Part shown: positions 61,453 to 64,000 of the stretch, one piece after another
Layout of the letters: every line of letters begins with the position of its first letter
Position numbering within the stretch: position 1 is the first letter of the stretch
From: Corynebacterium mycetoides
GTDB taxonomy: Bacteria; Actinomycetota; Actinomycetes; Mycobacteriales; Mycobacteriaceae
DNA length: 64,000 bases
Assembly (NCBI RefSeq): GCF_900103625.1
Contig: NZ_LT629700.1
Coordinates: forward strand, 1,302,001 to 1,366,000
Direction: 5' to 3'
Made by a program: the position numbers and the translations under genes
Notes under the pieces: model-generated
Told to the model about the DNA's origin: nothing
Database searches by the model: none
The model's input: only the letters and a program-made list of their open reading frames with translations

Positions 61453-61986
61453 ATGGCACCTACTGCAACGACTGTCTCCCGCCCCACCACGTTCCACGCC
61501 CCGGCACTGACCGAGGACCGCGATCCGTTCCAGATCCGCTACGACATCGACAGCAAACTGCCCAGGGAGCTGCGCGCCGAGGCGCACGGCATGGACTGGG
61601 GCCTGTTCCGCGCCACGTACGCTCCCGCCCCGACGGTTCAGATCGGCCTCGTGGGCGTCGACAAGCTGAACTTCAGCGATCACCGCTACACCGTCGAGGT
61701 CACGCAGACCTCGAAGACGAAGGCCCCCGAGTCGACCTACCACGAGGTCACCGCGACCGGGCCAGCGGCCGCGATGAGCACCATCCTCAACGAGCACGGC
61801 CGCTACGTCGAGATCCTCTCCTACCACGAGATCACCCTGTACGAGGCCACCGTCACCTGCGTCAAGGTTGCGCACCAGGTCGACCACACCCGCACCGCGT
61901 GGGCCGTGGGCTTCGGGCACAGCCCCGCGCACTCCGTCGCAGCCGCACTGTCCTCCGGCGCGCAGCGCATCTACGGCAACCTCTGA
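61453..61986 (+). CDS. stand-alone LeuA (isopropylmalate synthase) regulatory-domain protein
   Basis: A 177-residue protein that resembles only the C-terminal allosteric/dimer domain of 2-isopropylmalate synthase. The pattern VTATGPAAAMSTILNEHGRYVEILSYHEITL, then TAWAVGFGHSPAHSVAAALSSGAQRI, follows the LeuA domain's leucine-binding fold; the TIM-barrel catalytic domain is absent. An N-terminal ~70-residue region is of unknown origin. It may sense leucine or modulate LeuA. It is preceded by a Val/Leu-rich leader, which supports a link to branched-chain amino acids. Confidence 0.75.
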   Translation: MAPTATTVSRPTTFHAPALTEDRDPFQIRYDIDSKLPRELRAEAHGMDWGLFRATYAPAPTVQIGLVGVDKLNFSDHRYTVEVTQTSKTKAPESTYHEVTATGPAAAMSTILNEHGRYVEILSYHEITLYEATVTCVKVAHQVDHTRTAWAVGFGHSPAHSVAAALSSGAQRIYGNL

Positions 61987-62144
61987 GAACTGGTAAGGTT
62001 GTCGGCATTGGTTGGCCGCGCCGCAAGATAGCCCCTGAAGTGTTAAAAGACGCTGCCTCTTTTGTGCTCCGGCGCTCCGGACGGGTATCACGAAGCAGGC
62101 GCTGTCCCTGTCCCGTCCACCTGAAGTAAGGAGGGGTACGCGTT

Positions 62145-64000
62145 GTGCTGTCTCTTTTGATTGCCCTCGTCGGCGCCACCATCGCGGCGCCGCTTCTGCT
62201 GCGCACGATCGGCCGTGTCGCATTCGCCCTGATCGCCCTAGTCCCGCTCGCCGGATTCATCTGGATTGCCAGCCTGTTCCACGGCGGGGTATTCGCTGAC
62301 GGCGGTGCTGTCATGGCGTCCTACCAGTGGATGCCGAGCACGAACCTCAACCTGGACTTCCGCCTCGACGCGCTCTCAGGCCTGTTCAGCCTCATCATCC
62401 TCGGCTGCGGCTCTCTCGTGCTGTTCTACTGCTGGGGCTACTTCGACTCCAACCCACGCCGCCTCGCCACCTTCGGCGCGCAGCTGACCATGTTCGCCAT
62501 GGTCATGTACGGCCTTGTCATCTCGGACAACTTCCTGTTGATGTACACCTTCTGGGAGCTCACGTCCGTCCTGTCGTACCTCCTGGTGGCGTACTACGGC
62601 GAGAGGGCGTCGTCACGCCGCTCCGCCATCCAGGCGCTCATGGTTACCACCTTCGGCGGGCTGGCAATGCTCGTGGGCATCATCCTCTTCGGCCAGCAGA
62701 CCGGCATCTGGAAACTGTCCGACATCGCGACGTTCGGCGGCGTGGCGGAGACCCCCGGCATCGCCGCAGCCATCATCCTGGTCATGCTCGGCGCGCTGAC
62801 CAAGTCCGCCCAAGCCCCGTTCCACTTCTGGCTGCCCGGCGCGATGGCCGCCCCCACCCCGGTGTCCGCTTACCTGCACTCCGCGGCCATGGTCAAGGCC
62901 GGCATTTACCTGGTCGCCCGCCTCGCCCCCGACTTCGCGGCCGTGCCCACCTGGCACATCGTGGTGTGCGGCACAGGCATCTTCACCATGCTGCTCGGCG
63001 GCTGGATGGCGCTGAAGCAGAAGGACCTGAAGCTCATCCTGGCCTACGGCACGGTGTCCCAGCTCGGCTTCATCACCGCGGTCATCGGCATCGGCTCGCG
63101 CGAGGCCACCATGGCGGGCCTGGCGCTGACGTTCGGCCACTCCCTGTTCAAGGCCGCGCTGTTCATGATCGTCGGCGCGATCGACCACACCACCGGCACC
63201 CGCGACATCCGCGAGCTGTCCGGGCTGGGCAAAAAAGAGCCCCTCTTAGCCGTGTTGGCGATTATCTCGGCCGCGTCGATGGCCGGCATTCCGCCGCTGT
63301 TCGGGTTCGTGGCCAAGGAGACCGCCCTCGACGCGGTGCTGCACGAGGAGCTGCTCCACGGCATGCCGGGCAAGATGCTGCTCGTGGGCCTGGTCGCCGG
63401 CTCCATCCTGACCATGGCGTACTCGCTGTACTTCATCCACGGGGCCTTCGCCACCAAGCGGGGCGCCACCACGGAGGAAGTTGCGCAGATGGACTCCATC
63501 GGCCCCACCCTGTGGCTGTCGCCGGCAATCCTCACCGCGCTCACGGTCGCGTTCGGCCTCTTCCCGGGCTGGATGAGCCGCGCCTTCAACGAGTACCTCG
63601 ACGTGCGTTTCCCCGAGGTCGAGGGCAACTACCTGGCCCTGTGGCACGGGTTTACTATTCCCCTGCTGCTTACTGGAGTGATCATCGGTGCCGGCGCGCT
63701 CATGTTCTGGCAGCGCGACGTGGTGGCCAAGGCGCAGTTCGAGCGCCCCGCGCTTGGCGACGCCGACGATGTCTGGGACAACATCATCCGCACACTGCGC
63801 ATCGCGTCGCTGCGCCTGACGGCGTCGACGCAGCGCGGCTCGCTGACCATCAACCTGGCTACCATCTTTCTAGTGCTCATGGTGGTTCCCCTGGCGGGGC
63901 TCATTCTCGGGCCGTCCACCGACATCCGCATGATTGTGTGGGACAGCCCCTGGCAGGGAATGACCGTAGTGTTCATGTCGATTATCGCCGTGGCCGCAAC
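62145..64000 (+). CDS. mrpA: Na+/H+ antiporter subunit A, MrpA/MnhA (3' truncated by window)
   Basis: The first ~618 residues of a large NuoL-like membrane subunit of the Mrp antiporter, which exchanges Na+ for H+ and supports pH and salt tolerance. GTG 62145 has AAGGAGG with about 10-base spacing. Family features include MYTFWELTSVLSYLL (conserved Glu), GALTKSAQAPFHFWLPGAMAAPTPVSAYLHSA and YGTVSQLGFI. The gene runs off the window end. The 158-base upstream gap has no clear promoter I can name. Confidence 0.92.
   Translation, partial: MLSLLIALVGATIAAPLLLRTIGRVAFALIALVPLAGFIWIASLFHGGVFADGGAVMASYQWMPSTNLNLDFRLDALSGLFSLIILGCGSLVLFYCWGYFDSNPRRLATFGAQLTMFAMVMYGLVISDNFLLMYTFWELTSVLSYLLVAYYGERASSRRSAIQALMVTTFGGLAMLVGIILFGQQTGIWKLSDIATFGGVAETPGIAAAIILVMLGALTKSAQAPFHFWLPGAMAAPTPVSAYLHSAAMVKAGIYLVARLAPDFAAVPTWHIVVCGTGIFTMLLGGWMALKQKDLKLILAYGTVSQLGFITAVIGIGSREATMAGLALTFGHSLFKAALFMIVGAIDHTTGTRDIRELSGLGKKEPLLAVLAIISAASMAGIPPLFGFVAKETALDAVLHEELLHGMPGKMLLVGLVAGSILTMAYSLYFIHGAFATKRGATTEEVAQMDSIGPTLWLSPAILTALTVAFGLFPGWMSRAFNEYLDVRFPEVEGNYLALWHGFTIPLLLTGVIIGAGALMFWQRDVVAKAQFERPALGDADDVWDNIIRTLRIASLRLTASTQRGSLTINLATIFLVLMVVPLAGLILGPSTDIRMIVWDSPWQGMTVVFMSIIAVAA

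Noticed and set aside
61987..62144. Sodium or pH riboswitch before mrpA
   Set aside because: Small hairpins are present but nothing matches a riboswitch core that I can verify by eye.

Overview
The window is chromosomal DNA from a high-GC actinobacterium, almost certainly a Corynebacterium. The evidence is a pair of tiny PorA/PorH porin-like genes beside ppk2 and groEL, a Spa-type sortase pilus locus, an IS1249-group (IS256 family) transposon, and a gene order that follows the M. tuberculosis cysS1-ispF-ispD-carD-lpqE-radA-disA-canB-mutY-clpC1-lysS-panC-folK/B/P/E-ftsH-hpt-tilS-ppa block.

Region 1 (1-13.7 kb) is mostly housekeeping: the end of a metal ABC permease, a PHB-depolymerase-like esterase, an rRNA methyltransferase, cysS, ispF/ispD (MEP isoprenoid pathway), carD, an LpqE-like lipoprotein, radA, disA, a carbonic anhydrase, mutY, a small DUF4236 protein, a ZIP metal transporter and a secreted lipase. 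Region 2 (13.7-34.4 kb) holds clpC, then an apparently inserted beta-glucoside PTS operon (EIIBCA, BglG-type antiterminator, enzyme I) with a textbook RAT/terminator leader, then lysS and the conserved pantothenate/folate cluster through ftsH, hpt, tilS, a D-Ala-D-Ala carboxypeptidase and ppa.

Region 3 (34.4-51.4 kb) is accessory and surface-oriented. It contains four tandem hairpin repeats, a secreted protein with an atypical sorting-signal-like tail next to a class F-type sortase, a rhodanese, a MarR regulator, a 1259-residue Pls/PosA-type single-module NRPS, and a sortase-assembled pilus operon (tip protein, major pilin, LAxTG base pilin, class C sortase). Region 4 (51.4-64 kb) has an enoyl-CoA hydratase homologue, ppk2, porA/porH-like genes, a lipase-like hydrolase, groEL with a CIRCE operator, a second family of tandem hairpins, an IS1249-type element, an Abi/HEPN-like gene, an M20 dipeptidase, a LeuA-regulatory-domain protein behind a Val/Leu leader peptide, and the start of an Mrp antiporter operon (mrpA, cut by the window end).

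The least explained items are the two families of nested-hairpin tandem repeats (34509-34882, 57293-57460), the sortase F/secreted protein pair, and the stand-alone LeuA regulatory domain with its putative attenuator. No rRNA, tRNA or CRISPR array was found.
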